From assembly GCF_000504305.1 (NCBI RefSeq), contig NZ_KI632512.1, forward strand, positions 1,486,250 to 1,550,249: 64,000 bases of DNA, written 5' to 3'. Source of the stretch: Nitratidesulfovibrio termitidis HI1 (lineage in GTDB: Bacteria > Desulfobacterota > Desulfovibrionia > Desulfovibrionales > Desulfovibrionaceae). The notes under the pieces were generated by a model that was given only the letters and a program-made list of their open reading frames with translations, was not told where the DNA came from and ran no database searches. Below, in pieces: positions 36,156 through 45,666 of the stretch. The stretch's first letter is position 1, and each line of letters opens with the position of its first letter. The position numbers and the translations under genes were made by a program.

Positions 36156-37232
36156 CTATTTGAACGTGTAGAAGCGGCGCAGCTTCGGGAAGACGCCCGA
36201 AAGCTCGCGGTTGCCCATGATGCCTTCGGGCCGGAACTGCATGAGCAGGATGAGGATGAGCGGGATGAGCACCCACTTCCACACCTGGCTCAGTTCGTAT
36301 CCGTCGGGCAGCATGTGCACGGCGTGCAGGGCCGCATCGATGCCGGGAATGATGAAGCGCAGCGATTCGAGCAGCAGCGTGAACAGGATGGCCGCCATGA
36401 CCGAACCGGACAGCGAGGCCATGCCGCCAAGGTAGACCATGACCAGGCCTTCCGTGGACTTCAGGATGTTGAAGGCCTGCGGGTTCACGTAGCCGTACAC
36501 GTGGGCGTACAGCGCCCCGGCAACCCCGGCGAGGCCGGACGAGACCATGAAGGCCACCAGCTTCACGTGGTTGGTGTCCACGCTCATGATCTCGGCGGCC
36601 ACCTCGTCCTGACACACGGCGGAAATGCCCTTGCCATAGGTGGAATTGACCAGGCGGCGCAGGATCCACACCGAGAACAGCGTGCCCAGAATCACCCAGA
36701 TGAACATCCAGGGAATGTCCACCAGGTCGCGCATGCCGTTGATGACCCGCTTCATGCCGTGAAAGCCGCGCGGCCCGCCGATGATGTCCAGGTTCTCGAT
36801 GACCGAGATGACGATGTAGTTGGCTGCGATGGTGATGATGGCCAGATAGTCGCCGCGCGTGCGGAACGAAGGCAGCGCCACCAGCAGGCCGAACACGGCG
36901 GAGATCAACCCCGCCGCCACCAGCACCAGCGGGAACAGCATGGGGGCCAGTTCCGGCGGCAGCAGCGCATCGCCCACCATCTTGTTGGAAGTGAACAGCA
37001 CCACCGACAGCACGGAAGAGGCATAGGCCCCCACGCACATGAACCCGGCGTGCCCGCAGGAGAACTCGCCCATGTAGCCGTTCACGACGTTGAGGCTGCT
37101 GGCGAAGATGATGTTGATGCCCATGAACATGAGCACCGTCTGGGTGTATTGATCTATGAGATTGAACTGCGCCAGCAGCACAAGGCCAAGGCACAGCGCC
37201 GCCAGTGCGACGTTGAGGGTGTATTTCTGCAT
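36156..37232 (-). CDS. livM: Branched-chain amino-acid ABC transporter permease LivM
   Basis: 358 aa with about ten hydrophobic segments. The family loop GDYLAIITIAANYIV and the ATPase-contact region GKGISAVCQDEVAAEIMSVD are present. The start follows AGAGGAT. It lies 30 bp after livH in the same operon and forms the pore with LivH. Confidence 0.94.
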   Translation of the reverse strand: MQKYTLNVALAALCLGLVLLAQFNLIDQYTQTVLMFMGINIIFASSLNVVNGYMGEFSCGHAGFMCVGAYASSVLSVVLFTSNKMVGDALLPPELAPMLFPLVLVAAGLISAVFGLLVALPSFRTRGDYLAIITIAANYIVISVIENLDIIGGPRGFHGMKRVINGMRDLVDIPWMFIWVILGTLFSVWILRRLVNSTYGKGISAVCQDEVAAEIMSVDTNHVKLVAFMVSSGLAGVAGALYAHVYGYVNPQAFNILKSTEGLVMVYLGGMASLSGSVMAAILFTLLLESLRFIIPGIDAALHAVHMLPDGYELSQVWKWVLIPLILILLMQFRPEGIMGNRELSGVFPKLRRFYTFK

Positions 37233-37262
37233 GCTCGGATATCCTCTGGCGTGCGTCGCGGG

Positions 37263-38183
37263 TTAGATCTTGGTGGTCTTTGCCACGCCGAAGAGCCCGG
37301 TGGGCCGTTGCCACAGGATCATCAGCAGGATGGTGAAGGCGAACAGGTCCCTGAAAGTAGAGGGCAGGAACGCCGCCACCATGATCTCGATGAACGCCAG
37401 CAGAAAACCGCCGATGAACGCCCCGCGAATGTCGCCGATGCCGCCCACCACCGCCGCGATGAAGGCCTTCCAGCCCACCATGGCGCCCATGTAGGGGTCG
37501 AGGATGGGGTAGGACATGGCAAAAAGCAGCCCGGCAAGGCCCGCAAAGCCCGACCCCAGCACGAAGGTGAACACGATGATCGAATCCAGCGGAATGCCCA
37601 TCAGCGGCAGCGCAAACTTGTCCCACGCCACCGCGCGCATGGCCATGCCGATGCGGGTGCGCGTGACGATGAATTGCAGCAGGAAGAACACCAGGAAGGC
37701 CGCCACGATGACCCACAATTTCAGGTTGGTCACCGACACGGAACCGAAGGTGTATACCACCTTGTCCACCATGTCGGGCAGCTTGCGGCGGCTGGCACCC
37801 AGCAGGGCGAGGTTGCCGTTTTCAAGGACAAGGCCGCACATCAGGGCGGTAATGACCACGTACAGCCGGTGCGCGCCCTTGCGCCGCAACGGGCGGTAGG
37901 CGATGCGCTCCAGCGTCACGCCCACCCCCGCGGTGAGCAGCATGGTCAGCGGCACGGTCAGCGCCAGCGCGGCCCAGCCGGGCAGGTTGAACACGCCCAG
38001 CAGGTCACCCAGCAGCAGCGACGAGACGAAAAATGCAATGTACGCGCCCACCATGAAGATGTCGCCATGGGCGAAGTTGATGAGCAGCAGCACGCCGTAC
38101 ACCAGGGTGTAGCCCAAGGCGATCAGCGCGTAGAAGCTGCCCCACTGCAGCGCGTTGAACAGGTTCTGGATGAAGATTTCCAC
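37263..38183 (-). CDS. livH: Branched-chain amino-acid ABC transporter permease LivH
   Basis: 306 aa from a GTG start (VEIFIQNLFNALQWGSFYAL), preferred because GGAGGG lies 10 bases upstream and family members begin here; the frame is open 14 codons further. Eight or so TM segments; motifs GYTLVYGVLLLINFAHGD and GSGFAGLAGLLFA are typical. Follows livK after a strong hairpin. Confidence 0.93.
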   Translation of the reverse strand: MEIFIQNLFNALQWGSFYALIALGYTLVYGVLLLINFAHGDIFMVGAYIAFFVSSLLLGDLLGVFNLPGWAALALTVPLTMLLTAGVGVTLERIAYRPLRRKGAHRLYVVITALMCGLVLENGNLALLGASRRKLPDMVDKVVYTFGSVSVTNLKLWVIVAAFLVFFLLQFIVTRTRIGMAMRAVAWDKFALPLMGIPLDSIIVFTFVLGSGFAGLAGLLFAMSYPILDPYMGAMVGWKAFIAAVVGGIGDIRGAFIGGFLLAFIEIMVAAFLPSTFRDLFAFTILLMILWQRPTGLFGVAKTTKI

Positions 38184-38430
38184 AGTCCCGAAACCCTCCG
38201 TGGAACGGTTCACCCCTTGGCGCACGCCGTACGCGCGTCAGGGGGGCAGAACACGGGCGGCGCGTCGTGCGCGCCGTCCGTGAAAGGTGATTCGTATGTT
38301 CCGCTTCACAGGTGCCAGGTTCCGGATGGGAACCCGCGCAGGGCGGCACCAGGGCCGGGCGGCAACCCGGCGCGCCGCATGGGCGGCGCGAGGTGAAAGC
38401 GGAAGCCGCAGTGTGCGTGCGGCAGGAAAG

Positions 38431-38460
38431 GCCCCGCGCGGCCAAGGGGCCGCGCGGGGC
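38431..38460 (-). terminator. Strong hairpin between livK and livH
   Basis: Perfect 13-bp GC stem (38431-38443 / 38448-38460) with a 4-nt loop, 8 bases beyond the livK stop on the transcribed strand, without a T-run. It probably stabilises the livK message or causes partial termination so that the binding protein is made in excess. The rest of 38184-38430 shows no gene. Confidence 0.65.
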
Positions 38461-38468
38461 ATCATGCA

Positions 38469-39632
38469 TTAGTTGGGGCAGACCGATTCGGCGAAGGTGA
38501 ATTCGCCCTTTTCGCTGATCTTGACGACCACGGCGCACTTGATGGGGTCGCCTTCGGCGTCGAAGCTCATCTTGCCGGTGATGCCGTCAAAGGTCTTGAT
38601 GTTGGCCATGGCATCGCGGACGGCCTTGCGCATCTTGCGGGTGTCGGAATCAACCTTGCCCACATTCTGAATGGCCTGAAGCACGATACGGGTGGCGTCC
38701 CAGGTCAGCGCGGCCACGTCGTCGGGGATGTAGCCGTACTTGTTGTTGTACTTGTCGATGAATTCCTTGGTGGCGCCGGTGGCGCCAGCGGCGGCGTAGT
38801 GGGTGGAGAAGAACTGGCCCACGCATTCCTTGCCGCACAGGTCCATCAGCTCGGCAGAACCCCAGGCGTCGGAACCCATGAAGGGACCCTTGTAGCCAAG
38901 GTCACGCGCCTGCTTCACGATAAGGGCAACGATGTTGTAGTTTTCAGGCAGGAAGATGAAGTCGGGCTTGGCAGCGATGACCTTGGTCAGCTGGGCCGAG
39001 AAGTCCTGGTCCTTGGTGCCGTGCGATTCCATGCCCACCACGGAACCGGCGCCATGCTTCTTTTCCCATTCCGACTTGAAGAACTCGGCAAGGCCCTTCG
39101 AGTAGTCGTTGGAAATGTCGAACAGCGCGGCGGCCTTCTTGGCGTTGAACTGCTTGGAGGCGAAGTTCACGACCACGGGAGCCTGGAAGGGATCGAGGAA
39201 GGCGGCGCGGAACACCCACGGACGGCCCTTGGTGGTATCCGGGTTGGTGGACCAGGGCGAGATCATCGGGGTTTCGTTGTCGTTGGCAACGCCGCCGGCG
39301 GGCACGGCCTGCTTGGACGACTGCGGGCCGACCACGGCCAGGACCTGGTCGCGCTCGATGACCTTCAGCATGGCGTTGACGGCGGATTCGGGCTTGGCTT
39401 CGTTGTCCTCGAACACGAATTCGAGCTTGTACTTCTTGCCGCCCACGTCCAGGCCGCCCTTGCCGTTGATTTCTTCGCGCAGCATTTCGGCGGCGAACTT
39501 CGCGGCCTCGCCCACCTTGGGGATGTCACCGGTCAGGGGGATGACGAAGCCGAGCTTGATGGTGTCGGCGGCGAACGCCTGGCCCGACAGCACCAGCAGA
39601 AGTGCCAGCACGAGCAATACTGTCTTCTTCAT
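38469..39632 (-). CDS. livK: Branched-chain amino-acid ABC transporter substrate-binding protein LivK
   Basis: 387 aa; start after GAGGAGG. Clear signal peptide (MKKTVLLVLALLLVLSGQAFA, cleavage after AFA). Type I periplasmic binding fold (IKLGFVIPLTGDIPKVG, VVGPQSSKQAVPAG, ISPWSTNPDTTKGR). It captures the amino acid in the periplasm for LivHMGF. Cys pair CGKEC near 269-273 could be a disulfide. Confidence 0.94.
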   Translation of the reverse strand: MKKTVLLVLALLLVLSGQAFAADTIKLGFVIPLTGDIPKVGEAAKFAAEMLREEINGKGGLDVGGKKYKLEFVFEDNEAKPESAVNAMLKVIERDQVLAVVGPQSSKQAVPAGGVANDNETPMISPWSTNPDTTKGRPWVFRAAFLDPFQAPVVVNFASKQFNAKKAAALFDISNDYSKGLAEFFKSEWEKKHGAGSVVGMESHGTKDQDFSAQLTKVIAAKPDFIFLPENYNIVALIVKQARDLGYKGPFMGSDAWGSAELMDLCGKECVGQFFSTHYAAAGATGATKEFIDKYNNKYGYIPDDVAALTWDATRIVLQAIQNVGKVDSDTRKMRKAVRDAMANIKTFDGITGKMSFDAEGDPIKCAVVVKISEKGEFTFAESVCPN

Positions 39633-39718
39633 CTTTGCCTCCTCGCAGGGAAACTAGGGTTTTTGATAGCGGTTTAGTATCGCAATCGGCCCATGAAGGG
39701 AACCGCTTTCTTCAATAA

Positions 39719-39738
39719 TGTCTTTTTTGTAAAAGACA
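39719..39738. promoter_or_regulatory. Perfect palindrome upstream of livK
   Basis: TGTCTTTT-TTGT-AAAAGACA, 8-bp perfect arms, 87 bp upstream of the livK start in AT-rich DNA. Good candidate for a repressor or activator site of the liv operon; alternatively it overlaps the promoter itself. Confidence 0.45.
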
Positions 39739-39769
39739 AATCATATAAGCATGTTGCGTTTTAACCATT

Positions 39770-39812
39770 TTGTCACCCTAATTTCTGCCGTCATACTGGA
39801 CAGTTAGCTAAC
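39770..39812 (+). promoter_or_regulatory. Candidate promoter and operator of the racemase gene
   Basis: TTGTCA (39770-39775), 16 nt, CATACT (39792-39797), followed at about +1 by the 10-bp palindrome GTTAGCTAAC (39803-39812), itself inside TGG...CCA. This placement suits a repressor. The remaining leader up to 40005 has no recognised element. Confidence 0.4.
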
Positions 39813-40005
39813 CATAAGGCATCATGCACAAGATGCAGCGCCAGCGGGGCAGCATCGCTTCCACGCTCCGCTCATTCCGCTGCTTGGCGTGGTAATCCGG
39901 CATGTTCCGGAATTTCGACAGCGTTTTCGCCCCGGCAGTCACCCTGCACCCGCAGGGCGGCGACCGCTTGACACGACAAGATTGTTCATTCAACCCATCC
40001 TCGTC

Positions 40006-40938
40006 ATGCACCACCAGAGCGCCCTGCGCTTTCACAAGTTCAGCCCCGGCGGCAACACCACCATCCTCGTCACCGATCCGGTGCCCGCGCCCCTGCGCGC
40101 CGCCGTGGCGGCGGAACTGATGGGCGAGCATCACGTGCACGCGGAACAGGTGGGCTTTGTCACGCTGGCGGGCGTGTGCCCGCGCATAGACATGATGGGC
40201 GGCGAATTCTGCGGCAACGCGTGCCGCTCGCTGGCCGCGCTGCTGGCGCTGAAACATGTGCTGCACTCCGGTCCCGGCGGGCTCATGTCTGGCGTAATCG
40301 CCAGTTCCGGCGTATCCGGCCCCCTGCCGGTGCGGGTGGTGCACACCCCCCATGGCCCGGACGCCGCCGTGCGCATGCCCCTGCCGTCTTCCGGCAGCCC
40401 CGGCGCATCCGCTCTCCCGGACACGGCGGAAAAACCGGGCGCGGGCACGGATCGTCCAACCCCGGACGATACGACGTTCCAGTTTGTCCAGCCGCTGGCC
40501 GAGGGGCTGAAACTGGTGCGCCTGCCGGGCATCACCCATCTGCTGCTGGACGCCTCCGTGCACCCCTTTCCCGCCGATTGGCAGCCCCAGGCCCGTGCGC
40601 TCATTGCCCGCCATGGCCTTGATGACGAACCGGCAGCCGGGTGCATCTGGCACCACGGCCCGCTGGCCACCCCTTCCATCACTCCGGTGGTCCGGGTGCG
40701 CGACACGGGCAGCATCCTCCTCGAATCCGCCTGCGGTTCCGGCTCGCTGGCCTATGGCCTGCACCGGGCCGCCATGGCAGATGGCGAAATCGCGCTGGCG
40801 GTGCGCCAGCCCAGCGGCGCCGCCATCCGCGTTTCGGTCAACCGCCGCGACGGCCTGACGCCAGAGGCCTGGATAGGCGGCACGGTACGACACGTGGCCA
40901 GCGGCACCGCCTACCTGTACGGGGAGCCGCACGCATAG
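40006..40938 (+). CDS. DapF-fold amino-acid racemase/epimerase (CntK-like)
   Basis: 310 aa from MHHQSALRFHKFSPGGN; the frame is open upstream but that part has no family features and no ribosome site is obvious at either. Two active-site cysteines of the diaminopimelate-epimerase fold are visible: Cys69 in MMGGEFCGNACRS and Cys243 in ESACGSGSLAYG. GGEFCGN rather than DapF's usual motif is what the histidine racemase CntK group shows. Such enzymes invert an amino acid by two-base catalysis without PLP. No cntL/cntM partner of a metallophore pathway lies in the window, so the substrate is unknown. Confidence 0.75.
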   Translation: MHHQSALRFHKFSPGGNTTILVTDPVPAPLRAAVAAELMGEHHVHAEQVGFVTLAGVCPRIDMMGGEFCGNACRSLAALLALKHVLHSGPGGLMSGVIASSGVSGPLPVRVVHTPHGPDAAVRMPLPSSGSPGASALPDTAEKPGAGTDRPTPDDTTFQFVQPLAEGLKLVRLPGITHLLLDASVHPFPADWQPQARALIARHGLDDEPAAGCIWHHGPLATPSITPVVRVRDTGSILLESACGSGSLAYGLHRAAMADGEIALAVRQPSGAAIRVSVNRRDGLTPEAWIGGTVRHVASGTAYLYGEPHA

Positions 40939-40961
40939 CCCCGGCGACGTGCCCCAGGGCG

Positions 40962-41006
40962 CCCCAGTCGTGACCCAGTCGTGACCAGTCGTGCCCCAGT
41001 CGTGCC
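40962..41006. repeat. Four tandem copies of an 11-bp unit
   Basis: Units of about 11 bp based on CCCAGTCGTGA repeat four times in the gap between the racemase and the 1019-aa protein gene; the last two copies end GTGC. Non-coding. Confidence 0.75.
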
Positions 41007-41235
41007 AGCCGCACCCGCCCGCCCCGCTCCGCACGGCTTTTCCTGCATCAACGGTGCATTGCCGTGCGTCACCCCCGTGCCCCGATTGACGGCGTCGTAA
41101 CCTTTCCGTAACAATGCATGCACGGGAACCTCCCGAAATCACGGAAGCTCGCCCCATCGTTTCCGGCACCGCCAGACCGCGCCTGCCGGAGGTACCGCAA
41201 CCTTCACGGACGCACGGCGTCACTGCGACATATCC

Positions 41236-44200
41236 ATGGCATTTCGCTCGCTTTTCTTCGACCAGCAGGACCACGAGCTGCTGCTCATGGTCAACAAGGT
41301 GCTGGAGAAGACCCGCACCCCCAGCCCCTTCGTGCGCAAGCTGTTCGATGCCAGCCTGCACCCGCACGGCATCAAGGAACTTTCCGTCTCGCGCGAACTG
41401 CGCGTGGCCTACGCGGTGATCAACCTGCTGGACTCGCTGGAGGCGGGGCTGGCGGAAGACCGCCTGCTGGCCTTGCAGACCCTGCGCGACGAGGTGCTGT
41501 ACAGCGCGCAGACGGGCCTGCGCCGCAACACGGCGCGCGTGCTCATCCAGATCATGAAGGATCTCGTGCGCGCCCACGGCGACACCTGCCGCCAGCTCAA
41601 GCTGGCGCACGACTTCCGCCGCGCCGCATCGGGCAAGCCGCGCATCGTGCGCGCCCTGCTGGCCCAGTACCACCTGCTGGAAATGCCGGAAGAGTGGAAC
41701 CAACTGGCCTTCGACAACCACGTGCACGACGCCAACACCAAGGGCCGCAAGAACCCCACGCACCTGATCATGGACGCGTGGATCAAGGGCATTCGGCACC
41801 TCACGGTGATCTACTACAACTTCGTGGAGTCCGCCGCCGCGCGCGAACTGATGCAGGCCGCCGACATCATGGGGGTTTCCGTCCGCATCGGGGTGGAATT
41901 CCGGGTACCCGTGCGCCACAAGTACGCGGAACTCATCTGGGTGCCGCGCGGCTTTTCCGACGCGCAGGGCTTCCTGTCCTTTCTGGCGGAAACGCCCACC
42001 CAGCACCTGATGCAGGAAGGCCGCAAGGCCTCGCAGTACCTCGCGGAATATGTGCTGCAGATATTGCGGCGCTACAACGAGCGCCACCGCCGCGCCATCA
42101 ACGAGGAATTCGGCCTGACCCTGGAACCGCTGCACCGCGACGAGTTCCTGGCCTTCGTGGGCACCGGGCAGCCCTCGCTGCTGCATCTGGCGGAATTCAT
42201 CCACAAGCGGCTGGTGCCCGCCCTGCAGGGACGCGTCGAGGAACTGCGCGACGAATGGGCCATCGGCACCCAGCCGGATCGCGACGCCATAGAAGCCCTG
42301 GTCCGGCGCCTGGACAGCCTGGATGCCGAGACCGTGCACGACCTGTGGCTGGCCCCGGACTGCAACCCGGACATTCCCTCGCCCTTCGTGCCCCACGAAG
42401 GGGCCGACGTGCCCGACATTTTGCGCACCCCGCCCCGCGCGCTGCTGGACTGGCTGACCAGCCTGCACAGCGGCTACCGCATCACCCTGAACCTCTCGGA
42501 ACTTACCGTGGCCGACGTGCTCGAGCTGCTGTGGGACTGCGAGGGGCTGATCACCCACCTCGAACTGTTCAACCTCAAGGACTGGGCGGAAGGCGACGAG
42601 GCCCACGTGGCCAACATCCGCGCCATCAACGAACTGCAGCTGGCCATCAACAGCGGCAGCGCCCCCCGGCTGAAGCGGCTTATCCGCGCGCTGATCCGCG
42701 ACTACGCGGAATCCGGCGTGGAAGACGCCTGCGAACGCTGCGAAAAATTCCGCCGCATCCTGCGCAACATCCCCCGGTTGCAGGCGTTCTACAAGTCGGT
42801 GCAGCTGAAATCGCGCATCGGCAGCGATTCCACCAGCCGCTCGCACCGGGTACACGGCATGGGGCTGGTGTTCCGCGAAACCCTGCCCCCGCGCGCCCAG
42901 AAGCAGATCGACGACCCGCGCGACACCATGCGCCAGATCATCCCCGTGCACACCGAGGTGTACCTGCGCGAAAGCATGCTGGAACGGCGCACCCCGGTGC
43001 TGCCCAGTTCCACGCTGGTCGGCCTGATACGGCGGCTGCCCGGCTGTTCGCGGTTCGGCTTTCGCCGGTCGCGCGAATGGGTGGTGCGCACCGACACCTC
43101 GCGCGTCACCCCGCGCGGCAACATCGCCACCCTGGGGGGCTTTGCGCGCAGCGGCGGCAACGGCCTTTCGCTGCACGTGCGCGGCGGAGCGGTGTGCAAG
43201 CGCTGGATGGGCATGCGCTACCTGAACACCGGCGTATCCAACGCGCTGAAGGTACTGGCCGGGTTCATTCCCGCCGTGCTCTCGTTCATGCAGACCCAGG
43301 ACAGCCTGCTCACCGCCATGCTGTGGACCACCATCTGGTTCGGCATCACCGGGGTGCGCAACGTCATCCAGGCCGTGACGGGCGGCGGCGGAGTGAGCCG
43401 GTCGCCCCTGCTGCGCTGGAACGACTACGTAAGCTGGAGCCGCATAAGCGATTCGCTGCTGTTCACCGGCATTTCCGTGCCGCTGCTGGAAAACGTCATC
43501 CGCGTGCTGCTGCTGGAACAGGGGTTCGGACTGACGGTGAGCAACAACCCTGCCCTGGTCTATGCCGTCATCTCCGCGGCCAACGGGGCCTACATCGCCG
43601 CGCACAACATCTACCGGGGGCTGCCCAAGGAGGCGGTGCTCGGCAACATCTTCCGCAGCGTGCTGGCCATCCCCACCTCCGTGCTCTACGGCGAACTGCT
43701 GGTGGAACTGCTGGTGCTGATGCACATGCCCAACCCCACCATGCTCATCCAGCCCTATGCGGCGGTCATCTCCAAGATGGCGTCCGACACCATCGCCGGG
43801 GCCGTGGAGGGCTACGCCGACCGCAACAACAACATGCGCATCCGCCGCTGGGACTACGAAAGCAAGCTGTACCAGCTGTTCGACACCTTCTCGAAGCTGG
43901 AACTGCTGTTCCCCGAAGAAGACGTGCTGGAACTGCTCTCGCAGCCCAAGCAGCTCATCCGCGCCGTGGAGGCAGAGGCAGAGGACCTGGAGCGGACCAT
44001 CATCATCAACGCCCTGGACCTGATGTACTTCTGGATGTACCAGCCACGTGCGCGCAACGTGCTTTCGTTGCTGGTGCGCGAGATGTCGCCGGAAGAAAAG
44101 GCCATCCTGGCCCGCTCGCAGATGGTGCTGACCCGCGAGCGCGAGGTGAGCCAGCTGTTCGTGGACGGCATCGTGGGCAAGAACTTCTCCAAGCCGCTGG

Positions 44201-44295
44201 CCTTTTTCCTGGACCGCAACGTGGAATACCTGACGGCCATGTCGCGGCTTACCGGCGTGGACACGGTGGGCAACCGGGTGGCTTCCCCCGTGTAG
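41236..44295 (+). CDS. Large membrane protein of unknown function
   Basis: 1019 aa, not recognised. The N-terminal two thirds are soluble, with many Arg/Glu helices and a segment VIYYNFVESAAARELMQAAD followed by VRIGVEFRVP and ELIWVPRGF that resembles a TIM-barrel/PHP-like strand-helix pattern. Hydrophobic segments cluster at about 672-860 (AGFIPAVLSFMQ, LLTAMLWTTIWFGITG, LVYAVISAANGAYIA, LLVELLVLMHMP). The C-terminus (about 870-1019) is helical. The start is uncertain: no clear ribosome site; the frame was kept because codon use and conserved-looking MAFRSLFFDQQDHELL fit. It stands alone on its transcript and ends before a terminator. No function is proposed. Confidence 0.75.
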   Translation: MAFRSLFFDQQDHELLLMVNKVLEKTRTPSPFVRKLFDASLHPHGIKELSVSRELRVAYAVINLLDSLEAGLAEDRLLALQTLRDEVLYSAQTGLRRNTARVLIQIMKDLVRAHGDTCRQLKLAHDFRRAASGKPRIVRALLAQYHLLEMPEEWNQLAFDNHVHDANTKGRKNPTHLIMDAWIKGIRHLTVIYYNFVESAAARELMQAADIMGVSVRIGVEFRVPVRHKYAELIWVPRGFSDAQGFLSFLAETPTQHLMQEGRKASQYLAEYVLQILRRYNERHRRAINEEFGLTLEPLHRDEFLAFVGTGQPSLLHLAEFIHKRLVPALQGRVEELRDEWAIGTQPDRDAIEALVRRLDSLDAETVHDLWLAPDCNPDIPSPFVPHEGADVPDILRTPPRALLDWLTSLHSGYRITLNLSELTVADVLELLWDCEGLITHLELFNLKDWAEGDEAHVANIRAINELQLAINSGSAPRLKRLIRALIRDYAESGVEDACERCEKFRRILRNIPRLQAFYKSVQLKSRIGSDSTSRSHRVHGMGLVFRETLPPRAQKQIDDPRDTMRQIIPVHTEVYLRESMLERRTPVLPSSTLVGLIRRLPGCSRFGFRRSREWVVRTDTSRVTPRGNIATLGGFARSGGNGLSLHVRGGAVCKRWMGMRYLNTGVSNALKVLAGFIPAVLSFMQTQDSLLTAMLWTTIWFGITGVRNVIQAVTGGGGVSRSPLLRWNDYVSWSRISDSLLFTGISVPLLENVIRVLLLEQGFGLTVSNNPALVYAVISAANGAYIAAHNIYRGLPKEAVLGNIFRSVLAIPTSVLYGELLVELLVLMHMPNPTMLIQPYAAVISKMASDTIAGAVEGYADRNNNMRIRRWDYESKLYQLFDTFSKLELLFPEEDVLELLSQPKQLIRAVEAEAEDLERTIIINALDLMYFWMYQPRARNVLSLLVREMSPEEKAILARSQMVLTREREVSQLFVDGIVGKNFSKPLAFFLDRNVEYLTAMSRLTGVDTVGNRVASPV

Positions 44296-44376
44296 CCGCC
44301 CCCCTTGCCCGGCTTGCGCTTTCGTGCCATACAGGCCGCGCGAGCCGCGGCTTGTCCGCCTTTGCTCGCCCCACTG

Positions 44377-44400
44377 GCCCCGCTTCGGCGGGGCTTTCCT
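44377..44400 (+). terminator. Rho-independent terminator after the 1019-aa gene
   Basis: GCCCCGC-TTCG-GCGGGGC (44377-44394) followed by TTTCCTTT. The rest of 44296-44630 is C-rich with GCCTGCCTCTCGCC-type short repeats (44465-44520) and no gene. Confidence 0.8.
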
Positions 44401-44630
44401 TTCCGGGGGGGCCGGACCGTGCCCCGTGCCCGGCGAGCCACCGTCATTCGCCGCCTCCCGCCATTCTCCCGCCTGCCTCTCGCCTGCCTCCCGCCAGTCC
44501 CGCTCCTTCCCGCCTGCCGCCCGTTTCCGCCAGGGAACCCGGTTACTTTTCCGGACCTTCTTGTGCGAACCCCCAAGCTGCCCTACCATACAGGACAAAC
44601 ACCCACCTCTGCCCCACGCGGGAGGCACCC

Positions 44631-45635
44631 ATGTCCGCATCGACCGAAACATCCAAGGCCATCTTCTTTCACGAAACCGGCGGGCCGGAAGTGCTGCGCT
44701 GGCAAGACCACACCCCCGGCACGCCCGGCCCCGGCGAGGCGCTGGTGCGCCACGGGGCCGTGGGCCTCAATTTCATCGACGTGTACCACCGCACCGGGCT
44801 GTACCCGCTGCCCGTGCTGCCAGCCATCCCCGGCATGGAGGGTGCGGGCACCGTGGAGGCCGTGGGCGACGGCGTGACCGAGGCGACCGGGGTGAAGCCC
44901 GGCGACCGGGTGGCCTACGCGGGCAATCCCGTGGGGGCCTACGCCGAGCGCCGCCTGATTCCCGCCCACCGGCTGGTGGCGCTGCCCGACGACATCGACT
45001 TCGTCACGGCTGCGGGCATGATGCTGCGCGGCATGACCGCGCGCTACCTGCTGTACGGCTGCTACCCGGTTACGGAAGGCGCCACCATGCTGGTGCATGC
45101 GGCGGCGGGGGGCGTGGGGTCGCTGATAGTGCCGTGGGCGCGGCATCTGGGGGCCACGGTCATCGGCACGGCGGGCGACGAGGCCAAGGCCGATCGCGCG
45201 CGGGCCAACGGCTGCCAGCACGTGATCCTGTACCGGCAGGAGGACGTGGCGGCCAGGGTGCGCGAACTCACCGACGGGCGCGGCGTGGACGTGGTGTACG
45301 ATTCGGTGGGGCAGGCCACGTTCATGGCCTCGCTGGACTGCCTGCGCCCCATGGGCACCATGGTCTCGTTCGGGCAGTCGTCCGGCAGCGTGGAGCCGTT
45401 CAATCCCGGCCTGCTGGCGGCCAAGGGCTCGCTGTTTCTCACCCGTCCCAGCCTGATGCACTACACGGCGAAACGCGACGACCTGCTGGCCCACGCCCGC
45501 GACCTGTTCGACGTGGTGCGCGCGGGCATCGTGCAGGTGCAGGTGAACCAGACCTTCCCGCTGGCGCAGGCCGCGGACGCGCACCGCGCGCTGGAATCGC
45601 GCCGGACCACCGGGTCCACGGTACTGCTGGTGTAG
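44631..45635 (+). CDS. qor: NADPH:quinone oxidoreductase (zinc-independent MDR family)
   Basis: 334 aa, usual length; the ATG follows GGGAGG. N-terminal GroES-like domain with VGLNFIDVYHRTGLYP, then a Rossmann domain with VHAAAGGVGSLIVPWAR and VVYDSVGQATF. The structural and catalytic zinc cysteines of alcohol dehydrogenases are absent, as in Qor. It would reduce quinones or related carbonyls with NADPH. The same frame is open far upstream, but only as the off-frame of the preceding gene. Confidence 0.92.
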   Translation: MSASTETSKAIFFHETGGPEVLRWQDHTPGTPGPGEALVRHGAVGLNFIDVYHRTGLYPLPVLPAIPGMEGAGTVEAVGDGVTEATGVKPGDRVAYAGNPVGAYAERRLIPAHRLVALPDDIDFVTAAGMMLRGMTARYLLYGCYPVTEGATMLVHAAAGGVGSLIVPWARHLGATVIGTAGDEAKADRARANGCQHVILYRQEDVAARVRELTDGRGVDVVYDSVGQATFMASLDCLRPMGTMVSFGQSSGSVEPFNPGLLAAKGSLFLTRPSLMHYTAKRDDLLAHARDLFDVVRAGIVQVQVNQTFPLAQAADAHRALESRRTTGSTVLLV

Positions 45636-45666
45636 GGAACGGAAGAAGAGGCGCAATCCCGCCGGG

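Noticed and set aside
41118-44630. Plus-strand frame continuous with qor, suggesting a 1505-aa fusion
   Set aside because: The upstream part is the wrong frame of the 1019-aa gene; qor has its own GGGAGG and family-standard start at 44631.
39808-44652. Minus-strand open frame of 1614 codons opposite the racemase and the 1019-aa gene
   Set aside because: Antisense shadow of two real genes; the composition is His/Gln/Ala-rich and no ribosome site or domains are present.
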